Positions 11,548-23,061 of a stretch of DNA of 64,000 nt are shown here, piece after piece. The stretch comes from Escallonia rubra (lineage: Eukaryota > Streptophyta > Magnoliopsida > Escalloniales > Escalloniaceae), in NCBI GenBank assembly GCA_033065855.1, contig JAVXUO010001315.1:124001-188000 (forward strand), given 5' to 3'. A model generated the notes under the pieces. It was not told the DNA's origin. It saw only the letters and a program-made list of their open reading frames with translations, and did no database searches. The position numbers and the translations under genes were made by a program. How positions within the stretch are numbered: the stretch's first letter is position 1; each line of letters begins with the position of its first letter.

Positions 11548-13145
11548 TTTTCTGTGTGTCACTGTCTAATCTTTTTTTTTCCTTCAACTGCTTAGGAATT
11601 TTGGTAAAAAATACGTATCTTACGGGTACACTTATTTGTTCTCTCTGAGGGCTAAGGATGTGTGATATGGAATTGGCTCTAGTGTTCAAGCTTTTCGTTG
11701 CATTAAAAAGGAAGATGGACTTGGAGTTGGTGAGTGGATGATTGGTATACTTACCTGAGCTTACAAAAATTGGCCTTCCCTTGTGGAGAAGACAAAAAAA
11801 GAAAAAAAGAAAAGAAAAGAAGCCGTAAATTCCTGATATGGTTCAGTTTATCCGACTCTGATATTATTGACCGTGCCAGTCTTTCTTTTCTTGTTCTTCC
11901 TCTTCTTTCTGTCTTTTTTGGTGCAAAGTGCTAGCAAGTGCAACGCATACACTTTCACTTACCTATACAACAGAAAGCATGTACGATGGAGAACATGTCG
12001 CCCTCAGTCTCACTGTCCTAGTTGCTTGTCTTCAATCCTAAGCCTCTAAGTGGTGGACCCGCCATCTGTGTTGAGGGTAGTTGGTGTTCCTATAGTCTGT
12101 TCTTTCGTAGTTCTGAATTCAGTTTTCCTGCCTCACTATCTGCACTTTTGTTTCCTTTCTTTTCTATCTTTGGTCGACTGGAAAATGCGAAGATAGAAAA
12201 AACAGTTGCTAATATTCTTGGCAGAATTGCCTATGCATTGCGCTAAAAAGTAGTTGAATGCATAGTTGGTCATACTCGGTTTTGCTTTTGCTTAGGCTTG
12301 TTGAAAGTGGCCTTCTAGTTTCGAAAGGAAGAGACAATCTATTGTTATGTGGTGCTTGGTGTGTGAAAATTAGAGGGAGACATTTATTATCACTTGGCCG
12401 CTTGCAAAGGCGGAGGAAGAGTTTGTAGATTTTGCCACTGGGCACTGGCTAAGATAGGTTTCTCTTGGTCGTATCTAAATAAATTTCTGATACACTGAGG
12501 TGCAGTGGGGTTAGAGTTCTAAGAAGGATGAGAATGAGGCGGAGAATGGCTCCTTTGTGTCTGACATGGGCTATCTGGAGGGAGGGGAACATGCTGGTCT
12601 CTGGATTGGTATAGCTTCACTTATATAGCCTGCGTTCATGTTCTTGAATTTCCTTGTTCTGGTTCAGGCTCAAGGAGTAGTTTCTAGGGTTTCCTGGCTG
12701 CAACTAGGATACAAAGTAGTTGGCTGGTGGCTTGTTGTTATCTGTGGGGTCCTTTCTGGTCCCCCCATCTAAATCCAGTCTAGATTTGCATTTGGTTCTT
12801 ATGCATGCTTTCTATCGGAAATAAAGCTGTAACGCATAGCTGTGTTTTGGGGATCACAATTCCTCATCTCAAGGAGAAGAGGACAGAAGTATGGGCATAT
12901 AGTGGGTTTATATCTGTTAAAAGTTTGATTGCTCTTTTTTCCTCCACAAAGTACTTATAGGTATTGAAGCCCAAATAAGTGAACTCAATGAAATGGTTTT
13001 GTACGGATTCTAACTGCTAGGTACCATACGTAATTGAGCCAACAGATCTGTGGATCATGGGCCATGGAAGTTGTTAATTTCTGGTCTCAGATTGTGATGA
13101 TCCATGTGTTGCAAGGTCATATACTAAGCTTTTAATTGGTTACTT

Positions 13146-13306
13146 ATTTTTACGTCTTTCCTTGTTTGGTTGTTACATGCACATGAAAAATGCAGGTCGA
13201 GCCATTTAATTAGTTCCAAGGGACATTTTTACTTCTTTTCTTGTTTTGGCTGTTACATGCACATGAAAAATGTAGGTCAAGCCATTTAATTAGTTCCAAG
13301 GGACAT
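13146..13306. repeat. 80-bp tandem duplication
   Basis: The block containing GTTACATGCACATGAAAAAT and TTAATTAGTTCCAAGGGACA occurs twice, starting at 13172 and 13252, with a few substitutions. It lies about 1 kb before the reticulon start codon and may sit in its 5' intron or promoter. Confidence 0.88.
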
Positions 13307-14227
13307 ACATCCGTGAGTGGATCAACGTGCATATTCGTGGCTAAGCTTTGACATCTTGCCTCATCGTAGGTGTAAAGACCCAGGTCATGGCTCAATGACA
13401 CGAAACTGCACTTCTCAAGAGGGTTAGCCAATACCAATTAAGTACCATTAAATCCTTGGCAGGGTCGTTTAAGGCGAATATCAAATTCACTTACTTATGA
13501 TATGGATGGGGAGGTAAAATCCCCCCTCCTTTAATCTTCACCTCTAGCATTGTTGGATTGTACCAGCAACCCCATCAGAAGGAGACCACATCAGAATGTC
13601 CCTCCTTATCCTAACCTTTGGCAACTTTGGATAGCCTAGCCCAAGCTTTTGAGAGTTGGCACTGATATCATCTTTTGAAGTTCCCAGGTCCATGGTCCCA
13701 CCACAGGGCATTGCCTCCTTCAAAAGGGCTAGAGAAGTAGGTACTCTTGAGTTCATAGGTAGTGTCTTTTAAGCCTAATTTTAAACACTAATGTAGCCAA
13801 CGTGGGATTCCACCTATACTAGGCATCAAAGATGGGCCAATTGGATTAGGGGACCATTGTAGTCTATGTACATTAAACTACCATTCTTTTGCGTACTGCT
13901 ATTACTGTCTTTGATCCCTTTGATTTATAATGTCTCAGAGGACATACCATGTTTTAAGACTTTTTGCTTTTAACTATGCCGAGGAAGAAGGCCAGATTAT
14001 ACGAGTATGCATCTTTTTGATGAACCTGTATTAAGAGATTAAAGTGCTAGGACGTAATAGTGTTTCGCCTCTGCCAACCGGAACTATAAATTACCATCTG
14101 ATAGTCTAGGTTTTTTTACAAACCACTTTTTGGTTAACGGGCTTTCTATAATTCAGACCCTATGGTACTGATGTGAGCTCCAGCAGCTTTTGACATTCTT
14201 ACTCTGTTCTTATGCAGTGCAGGAGCC

Positions 14228-17200
14228 ATGCCTGAGGGAATAACAGCAGAGAAAATTTTCAACAACGTCATGGAAACACTTTCTGATAGTGCTTCAAAGC
14301 AGAAACATGTGTCATTTTTCGAGGAGGAGAAATCGAGCTCAGTCGCTTCTCAGTTCAACAGACTGTTTGGCCGCCAGAAGCCAGTTCACCACCTTTTAGG
14401 GGGTGGCAAACGTACGATCCTTTAACCCTTCTGTTTCTTTTCTTAGAGATACACGATTGTGCTCTGTCCTAAATTTTTTATCTATGGAATGTGTAGCTGC
14501 TGATGTGCTGCTATGGAGGAACAAAAAGATGTCAGCAAGCGTTTTAGCTGGTGCTACAGCTGTCTGGGTCCTCTTTGAATGGCTTAATTACCATTTCCTC
14601 ACTCTGCTGTGCTTAGCTCTTGTAGTTGGTATGCTGGCCCAGTTTGTTTGGTCAAATGCTTCTGGCGTAATAAACAGGTGACACGAGATTTCCTCAGTTT
14701 TAGTGATGTTGTACTTGAAAACTTCATGTGTGGTGACAGTTATTTCAGTGACAACAGGTCTCCATCTAAAGTCCCTCGTCTTGTGCTGCCTGATGAGTTG
14801 TTTGTCAACATTGCCATCTCAATAGGGTCTGAGGTTAACCGTGCTTTAGGATTTCTTCAGGATGTTGCCTGTGGTGGAAAAATAAAGCAGCTTCTAGTGG
14901 TATGCTTGGACTCCTCAGCCTTCTCTCATATTATTTTCTTCACTATGCAGTGCACACACTTGTGACGCTTATGGTCTCCTCTCCTCCTATACAAAGCATA
15001 AGTTTTGCTACCACAAATTGCTGAATCTACGTGCTTATTATTTCAAAATAATTCTTAGCTCAACTAAAATTAAGCCTTTTGCCCTGAACTAGTTGGGAGT
15101 GGCGACATGAATTTTCTTCTTCTACTGATGTTATTTTCAGTCTTCCCACCTTTTCTTTTCTTATCCATCTGGCACAAGCTACTTTTCCTCCCTGGGGCCT
15201 ATAAAGTCATATGCTGAATATGTCCAGACCACATCTCAAGTGGTTCTGCTCCTCAGTTCGTGCCAACCCCACCTTCTATCATGTTCATTGTTTGTCTCTA
15301 TTGTAATTAGCTATACTGTAAACAAATAACAAAAGAACTAACATACTGAAGACACCACAGGGGTCAAAGCATAGGACTCCAGAACTACATCATGTTGAAA
15401 TAGTAGACTACATTTTAAACCTAACACTGAAATAGTTCTACAAAAGTTGGATTTTCTGATAAAGCAATCCAAGATTAGTTGAAAAAATCGTCCAGCACAA
15501 CCATATATCGCATGCCGTGGCCGTGGGCTATCTAAAAACATCTCCAGGTTGCTGCTGGACAATGGCTCACCATTATACCACAGATTTTAGGAAAATTGCA
15601 TCTCAGTTCTACTACATACTCTAAATCAAAATGTCAGATGCAATAAGAAGAAATATGGAACATTCCAATAATATCTAATAAAACTTTATGCTTGAGATCT
15701 TTAATTCTTAAGGAAATTATTAGCTGCATAGAGGTAATTTTTATCTCTACCTGAACAACAGCAGCAAGGGAATTGTTGTAAGGGATTTTCTGTAGATGCT
15801 TCTTCTTTCCAGTTGCTAGCATCCGACTGATCTGAACTTCAGTTGATACTACACATATGTAAACATAAATTTTAAACTCTACTATTAGGACCAGTGATTT
15901 GATCTCTCCCTCTCTCTTTCTGTCTCTTTCTTCCATTCTACCATATGGAAATTGATCAATGCTACACTAGGGCTATTATGAACTTGTATCCAGGGAATTT
16001 GTCTATTGATCTGGGGAATAATAGGCTTATCAGCTGGCAGTGTTTTCAAGCAGTAAAGAAACATCAACTACAAACTATATTATTAAATTGGTGCAACAAC
16101 GTATAGTTTCTTCAGCTTTTATCTTTCACTTGTGGTAACCTCTCACAAGGTTCAATTCCCCCCTATATGAGCCTGATCTTATGGTTTTTGAATGCTTTGT
16201 GGGGATTGCTTAGTTAATATATCAAGGTTTCTTCTAGGTTGTACTAAGCTTGTGGGGTGCTGCTATAATCGGAAGCTGGTGCAACTTTTTGACTGTCCTG
16301 TATATCGGTAAGAAATCTTATCTATTCCTAACAACTTTTGCATACTCTTAGTATCTGATTGTGATTAGTTTTCTCTAACCACTGGATGACATTTAGTGTC
16401 CTGTACATGTTGCAATACTAAATTACAATTGGAAACTTTTGAAGGAATCCAACCAGCCGAGTTCACCATCATTGCAATCACCGCCCCCCACCCAAAACCC
16501 CACAGGCACCAAAAACAGAAGCATAAAAGATAAGTTAAAGAATAAAAAGCCAAAGCTTGCATCTGTTGCCAAACCTTAGTTGGAACCTTGCTCACAAATC
16601 TCGCACCCACTCCCATTGCAAAAACCCACCACACTACTCACGCTCTCGCTCCAGAATCTCGCACCGCTCCTGCTCCCACCCACGCTTCATGCAACTTAGT
16701 GCTTAAGTTTTAGCATCTCGGAAATGAAAAGTAATAGTAATCACTGGACATAGCTGACCTAGCCTAGCCAGTCCTGTATAATGGCCGGTCCTGCTGTTTT
16801 GCAACGCTGGCCTGCTTAACATTTAGAAAGTCAAAAAAGAGTCAGATTCAGCAATAACTTTAGGTGGAGGGTACTTCAGCCAGTGTACAAGATCCTCTAC
16901 AGAGAGCTTGCAAAGGGTCATTCTGTCTATGGTAGTATCATTGGGGTTCTTGAGTAATGCCAGAAAGCTGACGCTGAGTGGTGGGCACCATATAAAGCTA
17001 AAATGGCGGCTGGTTTGTGAGGAGTCACAAAAACCATAAGAAGAAAGTATTTTGGAGTCAGATTAATGCGTTAGTGTGCATGCCAAGGTTGAATTTGAAC
17101 TGTAAGCAAGTTTGTTGTGAAGTTTATACGAGGTTCAAGATGCCAAAAAGCAATCTGACTCAGGATGGTTTTGAGTAAGCCCAATATCGAGTGAGCCAAT

Positions 17201-20200
17201 AATGTCTTTGCTTCGTCAAAGAAGCCCTTGTTTGCTTCCTCTTTTCCTCTATTATTCGTTCGCCGGAACCAGAAGTAAAAAGAGACAAGGTTGCTTTCTT
17301 TCACTTTTTGTCCTGGGCTTGGGGTTCTTAGAACGAGATATTACTCAGATATCTTTTCTTCTTTCATTGTTCCCAGCCTAAGAAGCAAGGACTCTGGTGT
17401 GGACACGCGGATATGGTATTCTTTTAGCCGAATAGGCGAATATTATCTTATTTAATGCTTTCATAAATAAGCAAACAACCTTCTACCTTCTAAATTAAAA
17501 GTTATCTTGTTTTCAACGACAAATAAAATGTCGTAGGATAAGATTTAGCTCTTTTATAAATATGTCATGTATTTATCAAGTAGTAATAGTAGTAGTAGTT
17601 GTAGTTGTTATTATCGTCATTATTTACCTATACAAAGTAGTGATTAAAAGAAATCACTTTTGAAGGTTTAACAAGTGTGCATAGCAGCTACCACATGTTT
17701 TGCAGTGACCATCATGTGGCTATAATACCAAAATATCAAGTTGGCAGAATATAAGAGGACAAAGTATTAGTCCATATCTCGGTCAAAGCCTTGGACCCTA
17801 CTGCCAGAAGAAAGAGATCGCCTCTTTCCCCTTCCTCCTCCTACTCCTCCAGTCTTCTTCTTCTTTTCCTCTGAAGCCATAGCCATCGCCTTCAATGTTC
17901 ATCGCCGCCACTAAATGCCACGATGTCGACTACCGACACTTGCTGCATCTTCTCCTCCTTGTTCTATTTTTCTTTTTCGTACCTGGAACATATCTAAGAT
18001 GTATCCTGGACATATCTGAAAGGTAAGTCTTCTGTAACTGCTGCCAGCGGCCGGACGTCGCCGGTGGTCGCGTTCGTTGCTTCGCTTGCTCTGCTCTTCT
18101 CTCTCTCTCTCTCTCTCACGTCTTCAAGAGTTCAAGCCTTATATCTAGGAAGATCTGTCCCATTACTTTTAGTTTGAAGTATATGTTTTTTAGTTTATGC
18201 TTTGACCCCTGAAAATTCTGTTTTCACCCTTAGGTATCCTATTTGTGTTTTGGCCCTGAAAATCCTTATAAAAATTGTGTTTTCACCCCCCAAGTAGTTG
18301 ATACGCACCCACCCTGTGTCCTAGCTGTATAGTAGACACCCGGTATTTCGAAAGTAAAATTCAATATATCTGGACACGCGGCCAGTGCGCACCCAAGCGG
18401 CACCCAACATGCAACCCCTGCGGGTGCTTCATATATTTTGGTGCACCCGTGCTTCATAGTTCCCAGCATCTCTTTGTATAAAATGGGAAGCAGAACCCCC
18501 ACCCAACTTCTAATGTCAGATGTTGGTAAATGATTCAGCATTCTCACTTCTGTGGAACAATCTTCAAGGAGAAGTTTCATAGAGGTTTAGAACAAGCCAA
18601 AAAGTAGCAATCTCGGCCCTAATTAAGCAACGCATGCTGCTGGTAGTGCTACCATCCTGCTTCTCTGTGGTGTGGTGCAGGGTAAGATCCTCGGACTACT
18701 TGCTGGAGGATTCAAGTTCCCCAGTTGTAATTGCATTTCTATCTTTGAGTTGCAAAACAGGAGAAACAGGTAAAGCGGAGAAGACGACCAGCCCAAACAT
18801 TGTACTAAACATCACACTATACGCTAGGCCAAGCTCAATTCTTCTATTAGGAACTCTTCAGTTTTTGTGGTCAGAGAAATTGTATAGCTTCAGCAGATGC
18901 CTGGAGGCTTCTTTGGGCAGTTTCGCCCAGTTTATATGCAAGTAATCTTATGCTCCTTGTATACCTGAAAGCTTTTTGAGATTTTCATTTTCAAAGGAGA
19001 TGCATTGACCATAATCTTCGTTGAACACTGAACAAGAGTCTCTGGATTTCGAGCTCACAAAGGTGTTTCCGGTGCTCAAAGCAGCAATCCTGTGCTTGGT
19101 CTACCATTTTGAGAATCCCATAAAGATCTGCATAAATATTTCTTGATGGATTTCAATTCTCAAGAAGCTTATTGGCTAGCATCGCCATATCCACTGGGTC
19201 TTAGAGACAGCAGACAGGAAGATAGTGAAAATGCTCGCTACTGAGTGGACTGTTTGCGTTAATAACAATCAACCCAAGTGATGGGAATGCCTGTACTTAT
19301 CATGTCTGGATGCTTGGGTGATCTTGAAGCAGGAGTTGATATTTTAGTGGAGAGGAGCAATGAACATAGACAAAATGTTCTTGTTAAGAAAGTAAGCCTC
19401 ATTAACAGGGACTGCTGTAAGAGTTAAGGAGCAAAGGTCTTCAAAAGGATGAGCGGCAAAAAACAGGCATGTGTTGTTTACTAGCAGACCGTAAGACTGT
19501 ACGTCACAACTAAAGCTTAACAAATTTGTAGAAACCAAAATACCATATGCCAAAATATTAAGATAGTGCTAGGCTTCCCAAAAGCCCAGAATTTGGGATG
19601 AAAATAAGCACTACTAAGAAATTAAAGAACGTAGATCCATTGTGAATACATCCGTTGCTAAGATCTACACTCATCCTAGCAATAACCAAGTGGTTCAGCA
19701 GATAGCTTTAAGCGAGTTACGATTACAGTTAAATTCAAGAATTTCAGAAGTTACAGTAACGTGTCAGTGAGGATATGAGATAAAGCGAGTAAGAGCATTG
19801 GAGTGGGAATTTCGAAGATTACATATTCTAACCTGTCAAGTTTGGTCAAAAGGGCTGTAAGATCAACTTCTGTTGTTGCATATCATGATTGCTTCCAAAT
19901 TTGTTCAACTAATGCTGATGGTTGTGCGAACTATAGCTAAGTGGGGTAAGATTTTGGATTAATTCAAATCTGTTCGCTGCCTTTTACTCGAGTTTGCAAA
20001 TTGTCACCTCCCTTTTCATAACTTGTAAATACGTGCTTCCACTTACCAAATTTGGTGCACCGTGGCCCAAATCATTACTTCTGCTCAAAAAGTGCAAAAG
20101 AATTTCCATGTGCCGAACACATGACCTACAATGAAGGGTGAAGACAAGATGTTACCTTATGCGGCAAGAATTTGAGAAATGGCAGCTTAGGTGGCTAGCC

Positions 20201-21628
20201 AATATAATTTCACTTTCTGTACTATTGGCCACCCATATTCCGCTTCTGTTTTTCTCACTACAAAACCTCCTCCTGCTGCCATTACTGAACCTTTACCATC
20301 ACCCAACGAGAACATCCCCATCTACAACAACCCCTGCCGTAGCTTGTATTTATTCAGCCTCGCCAGACCCATCACCAAGCTCACTACTAACAACTAATGC
20401 CCACCACAATAGCTCCAATGCCCCCTGACCACCACGCCCGCCCATTGAGACAGCCTCCACCACCTTTCCTGCAGAAGCTGGAGGTAGAAAAACCACTGGT
20501 GGTGGTGGGGAAATTAAGATGAGAGGTGGAGGGGTGGGATGAAGCGAGGTCGGAGAGGACAAGGGATGGCGGAGGTAAGAAGGCAGGTCGAGGAGGTGGC
20601 AGAGTGCTGGGGTGGATATGGGAGATGAGATAGAAATTAATGGATTATTTATAGGTAGTTTTTTATTATGAAACCGCATCATTGCCCTTGACATATGGTC
20701 TCATGTTAGCGGCTGTAATTAGATGGACGTAACAATTGGGTCATGGAGCACCAAAGTTGGAAAGTGGAGAACAGACTTGCAAGTTTTCCAAAGGGAAGGA
20801 GTTATTTGCAAACTTGAGTAGAAGGGAAGGAATGTAATTTTTCTACCGAAAGGGTCCACAAATTTTTTGCTTCCATAGCTACATATAGGAGGTGGTATTG
20901 GAGAATTCTGCTTGCCTACTTAGTTTTGTCGGTCAGTCTGGGAATTTGAGGCTTACAGTTTTACCTATATTTTTGGGAGTTTCCATCAGGTTGTAGAAAT
21001 GGATAGTGTTTATGGAGTAATGAGTTTCGAAAGAGAATGTAACTACACAGCATTTACAGCATTTCTTATCCTATATCTAACAAGGTGTTGGATTAGTCTA
21101 ATTTTCATAACATAAGACCCAAGGACATGGCAAACTATTCGTTAGTTATTTCTAATGTAAAATGGTGTTTTCTTGTGGCGCACATGGTTTAATTGGGAAC
21201 TTGTCCCATCTTAAAGCCAAATGGATTAGAAGAACCACTGTAAAATAGTGTTCATGGTAGCATATCATATGAGATGTGTCGGAAGCATCTCGCGCCCATG
21301 TCAAAGTGTCGAGTGTCCCACATGGGCACTTCACGCATTTTGAAGAGTCCATGTAACTTAGTCCTAAATACAAAAAGGGTATCGTGGATTTCTTGAATTT
21401 TCTCTCAATTTGTTATTCAGTGCCAGAAGAAGCAGCCCTAAAATCTGAGCTATAACAGGTTTTCTTGCTGCCCATACGCTGCCTGCTTTCTACGAGAGGT
21501 ATGAGGACCAAGTTGACAGCTTTGCGGACAGCGTCCTTGGACAGCTTCAGCACCACTACCGGAAATTAGATACTGGTGTGCTCAGCAAAATTCCCAGAGG
21601 AAGATTCATGGCAAAAAAATATCAGTAG
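14228..21628 (+). CDS. Reticulon-like protein B (RTNLB)
   Basis: An intact five-exon gene: 14228-14411, 14497-14677, 14749-14899, 16238-16307 and 21459-21628, all with GT-AG introns. The spliced frame is 756 nt (251 codons plus TAG). The N-terminus MPEGITAEKIFNNVMETLSD, the FNRLFGRQKPVHHLLGGGKP motif and ADVLLWRNKK match plant RTNLB proteins. The reticulon homology domain follows: hydrophobic hairpin 1 at about residues 73-120, a hydrophilic loop (RSPSKVPRLVLPDELFVNIA), and hairpin 2 at about 170-205. The C-terminus ends KKYQ, which fits a KKXX ER-retrieval signal. Reticulons are ER membrane proteins that curve tubules. The chosen ATG gives the expected family N-terminus and follows a probable 3' splice site. 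Length is normal, with no stops or frameshifts. The exact RTNLB number cannot be assigned. Confidence 0.96.
17895..18022 (+). other. Possible nested exon in the RTNLB intron
   Basis: An ATG opens a frame starting MFIAATKCHDVDYRHLLHLL, followed by a strongly hydrophobic run (LLVLFFFFVPG). It stops at a good donor site (AAAG|GTAAGT at 18022). The preceding 80 bp are CT-rich, like a plant 5' untranslated leader. This looks like the signal-anchor first exon of a nested or inserted gene. No downstream exon was recognised, so it may be a gene fragment. Confidence 0.3.
18097..18117. repeat. (TC)n microsatellite
   Basis: A short run of CT dinucleotides lies inside the fourth intron of the reticulon gene, just after the possible nested exon. 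Confidence 0.85.
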
Positions 21629-21838
21629 GTTCCTTCAATGTACAAATCATCTGGAGGAATCTGTAGGACTTGCACCTTAGCACATGGACTTGAACACCTT
21701 TGTGTGTAAAACAGATATTCTCTGAAACTCTCTGCCATCCATGTCTAAGAAAGAACATAAACTGTGTATTGTTCTATGTAAATTTCGGTTACTGGCAGGG
21801 CAGCATGGGAGATAACAACTTTAAAAAAAAAAAAAAAA

Positions 21839-21843
<5 letters not shown>

Positions 21844-21884
<41 letters not shown>
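21844..21884. repeat. (TA)n microsatellite
   Basis: About 20 TA units directly follow a poly-A run, some 215 bp after the reticulon stop codon, possibly within or just after its 3' untranslated region. Confidence 0.92.
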
Positions 21885-21886
<2 letters not shown>

Positions 21887-22156
21887 AGTTGATCTGGAGT
21901 TGTTTACGAGAATTTAAAGTGTAAATTTGGGCTTACTGGAAGCCTTATCTGGAGTTGTTTACGAGAGTAAAATGCAACTCTCACGGAGGGTAAAATGCTA
22001 CTTATTCTGGACCATTTTTTGTGGTAAAAGTTTTGAACCGGCTAAGAGATTTCGAATGAATGGCATAATTTCGCAAGCTATATCAGCAGAACCAGCCAAG
22101 AGATTTCGAGCCTTTGTTGATTAAGCCACACCCAAGTTTGAACTGGGGAAAAAGAA

Positions 22157-22190
22157 TACGCAGTCCCCGGCCGCGCGGTCAACGGATCAG

Positions 22191-22243
<53 letters not shown>
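22157..22243. repeat. MULE end-like sequence and (TA)n
   Basis: The stretch CCGCGCGGTCAACGGATCAG, ending at 22190, matches the outer right end of MULE 1 (GCGCGGTCAATGGATTAGCT at 31405-31424). It is followed by about 25 TA units (22192-22242) and then by the left end of MULE 1. The two ends are therefore inverted across the TA tract. It is probably a truncated neighbouring copy of the same family. Confidence 0.6.
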
Positions 22244-22244
<1 letters not shown>

Positions 22245-22500
22245 AACTGATCCGTTGACTGGGCGGGCAACTTGGACTAAGTTGCTCTCGCGATTTGGTC
22301 GTCCATCCTTAGAAGATGGACGGCCCAAATCTTCTTTTTTTATAAAAAAAACCCGTCTGCTACACGGTCTTTTTTACCAAAATACCCCACTCTAGCCGTC
22401 CGCTACACAGTGTAGTGGACGACTTTTTGACTGACAAGTGTCACATCTTGTCTCCCCACATCGTCCGCTAGACAGTGTAGCGGACGGCGTGATAGATATA
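22244..22500 (+). repeat. MULE 1 left terminal inverted repeat
   Basis: Aligned by eye with the complement of about 31125-31427, the two arms share the palindromic AACTTNGNCTAAGTT near the tip and CTTTTTGACTGACAAGTGTC. They also share CCGCTACACAGTGTAG-type hairpins (two here), the same unit that forms the internal arrays. The arm differs from its partner by many substitutions and small indels, so the insertion is old. Confidence 0.8.
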
Positions 22501-23061
22501 ACCAAAAGTGCTTTAATTCTCATCTTTTTTTCCATTTTCACCTCTTTGAGCTCCGATTGTCTCCATTTTCAACTCCCTTTAAGTTCCAAGCTTCAAGTAA
22601 CAAAGTTTCAAGTTTCACTCAAGCAAAGCAAGTTTGTGAATGGTGAAGTTTTTTTCTGTGTGGATGTTTATATAAATTTTTTTGAGATTATGTTTGTTGT
22701 ATTTATCTGCCTATTCATCAAAGTAATTTTAATTTGTTGTATTGTTGTTATGTTCAAGAAATTAATTATAGTTAAATTCACATTTTTTTTGAGATTATGT
22801 TAGTTGTATTTGGCATGCTAAATTTGTCTATTCATCAAAGTGATTTTAATTTGTTATGTTCAAGTAATTAATAAATGTTAAATTCGATTATTTTTTAGAT
22901 TATGTTTGTTATATTTGTCATGCTAAATTGGTCTATTCATCAAAGTAATTTTTATTTGTTATGTTCAAGAAACGCCATTATTTAAATTAATTTTTATGCC
23001 GAAAAATGTTACAATTTGATAGTTAAACGTAATTTATTTCTACATAGATTTTTTTTTCACA

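Larger units (their letters stand above)
9435..14217. other. Upstream region of the reticulon gene
   Basis: About 4.8 kb with no confident gene. It holds a possible exon relic (10183-10530), two short tandem duplications and AT-rich DNA. A 5' untranslated exon of the reticulon gene probably lies here, because the sequence directly before its start codon (TTCTTATGCAG ending at 14217) looks like a 3' splice site. The donor exon was not identified. A 111-codon frame at 9479-9814 has no recognisable domain. Confidence 0.5.
16308..21458 (+). other. Oversized fourth intron of the RTNLB gene
   Basis: The intron is 5151 bp, whereas the first three are 85, 71 and 1338 bp. It carries GTAAG at the donor and AACAG at the acceptor, so splicing signals are intact. 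Contents include a pyrimidine-rich segment with a TC microsatellite, a possible first exon of another transcript (17895-18022), and short ORFs of no recognised family. No LTRs or terminal inverted repeats were identified, so the cause of the expansion is unclear. Confidence 0.8.

Noticed and set aside
20138-20694. Overlapping Pro/Ser-rich frames on both strands in the reticulon intron
   Set aside because: Low-complexity C-rich/G-rich sequence; frames are mirror images of composition rather than genes.
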